From Enterobacteriaceae bacterium 89 (GTDB lineage Bacteria > Pseudomonadota > Gammaproteobacteria > Enterobacterales > Enterobacteriaceae): a stretch of 64,000 bases of DNA. This document shows, one piece after another, positions 63,584 to 64,000 of this stretch (position 1 is its first letter; the number at the start of each line of letters is the position of its first letter). The stretch is taken from positions 806,001 to 870,000 of the forward strand of contig RQJH01000003.1 in the NCBI GenBank assembly GCA_014156375.1, read 5' to 3'. The position numbers were made by a program, and so were the translations under genes. The notes under the pieces are model-generated. The model had not been told where the DNA came from. It saw only the letters and a list, made by a program, of their open reading frames with translations, and ran no database searches.

Positions 63584-64000
63584 ATGATTACGCTTGAATT
63601 TATTGTCATTATTTTGTGCCTGCTGGTCGGCACCCGCTTCGGCGGGATGGGATTGGGCCTGATCAGCGGCATCGGGTTGTTTATTCTGAGTTTTGTTTTT
63701 GGACTAGAGCCCGGAAAACCGCCGGTTGACGTCATGTTAACCATTCTGGCGGTGATTGGCTGTGCTGCCACTCTGCAAACGGCAGGCGGCCTGAACGTGA
63801 TGATGCAGTGCGCGGAAAAACTGCTGCGCAAGCACCCTCAGCACATCACGCTGCTCGCGCCTTTCACCACCTGGACACTGACTTTCCTCTGCGGGACCGG
63901 GCATGTGGTTTACACCATGTTTCCCATTATCGCGGATATTGCGCTGAAAAAAGGGATCCGCCCCGAGCGCCCGATGGCCGTTGCTTCCGTTGCCTCGCAG
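63584..64000 (+). CDS. Dcu-family anaerobic C4-dicarboxylate transporter, N-terminal part
   Basis: 139 codons to the window edge. [59 protein letters not shown] and [19 protein letters not shown] match the DcuA/DcuB family, closest by eye to DcuB (fumarate/succinate antiporter of anaerobic growth). Three to four membrane helices are visible. ATG 63584 has AGGTGAG upstream. It may be an extra paralogue rather than dcuB itself, because K-12 has no dcu gene next to ftnB. Confidence 0.85.
   Translation, partial: MITLEFIVIILCLLVGTRFGGMGLGLISGIGLFILSFVFGLEPGKPPVDVMLTILAVIGCAATLQTAGGLNVMMQCAEKLLRKHPQHITLLAPFTTWTLTFLCGTGHVVYTMFPIIADIALKKGIRPERPMAVASVASQ

Overview
This window is a chromosomal segment of an enterobacterium in the Enterobacter / Lelliottia / Leclercia neighbourhood. 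Nearly every core gene is close in length and sequence to its E. coli K-12 counterpart, and the backbone order (ptrB-yebE-purT-eda-edd-zwf-hexR-pykA-lpxM-mepM-znuACB-ruvBAC-yebC-nudB-aspS-yecDEN-cmoAB-cutC-yecM-argS-flhEAB-cheZYBR-tap-tar-cheWA-motBA-flhCD-uspC-otsAB-araHGF-ftnB) is the E. coli order. The genus is an inference from gene content and cannot be fixed from this sequence alone. No rRNA, tRNA, CRISPR array or intact insertion sequence was seen.

Layout. 1-11.5 kb: peptidase (ptrB, cut by the window edge), yebE, PurR-controlled purT, the Entner-Doudoroff/oxidative pentose branch (eda, edd, zwf) with its regulator HexR, pyruvate kinase II and lipid A myristoyltransferase. 11.6-18 kb: zinc uptake (znuA divergent from znuCB around a Zur box, with mepM behind znuA), then ruvAB and ruvC with an SOS box. 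18-28 kb: yebC, nudB, aspS, the yecDEN-cmoAB group, cutC with the embedded sRNA MicL, yecM and argS. 28-31 kb: an accessory two-gene unit, a GPH-type sugar symporter and a GH105/GH88-type unsaturated glucuronyl hydrolase, with a KdgR-like operator. 31-54 kb: flagellar export genes, chemotaxis genes, motor and flhDC, interrupted by two insertions: a four-gene chaperone-usher fimbrial operon between flhB and cheZ, and a 2-kb islet between tar and cheW holding a C4-type antisense RNA with its target gene and two membrane proteins. 55-64 kb: uspC, trehalose synthesis (otsBA), the araFGH arabinose ABC importer, a DJ-1/PfpI protein, ftnB, and the start of a Dcu-type C4-dicarboxylate transporter.

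Regulation visible in the DNA. The motility locus is the richest part: a perfect CRP site and an RcsAB box upstream of flhD, a sigma-28 promoter inside flhC that is followed about 65 nt later by a strong intrinsic terminator in the motA leader (the architecture of the MotR sRNA), and a near-consensus sigma-28 promoter in front of tar. Other sites are a PurR box (purT), a Zur box (znu), a LexA box that doubles as the ruvC terminator, a sigma-E promoter inside cutC (MicL), and HexR-, GntR-, KdgR- and CpxR-like candidates.

Compared with E. coli K-12, yebF, yebG, yebB and torYZ are absent, and no IS lies upstream of flhD. Comparisons to K-12 are from memory, not from an alignment run here.
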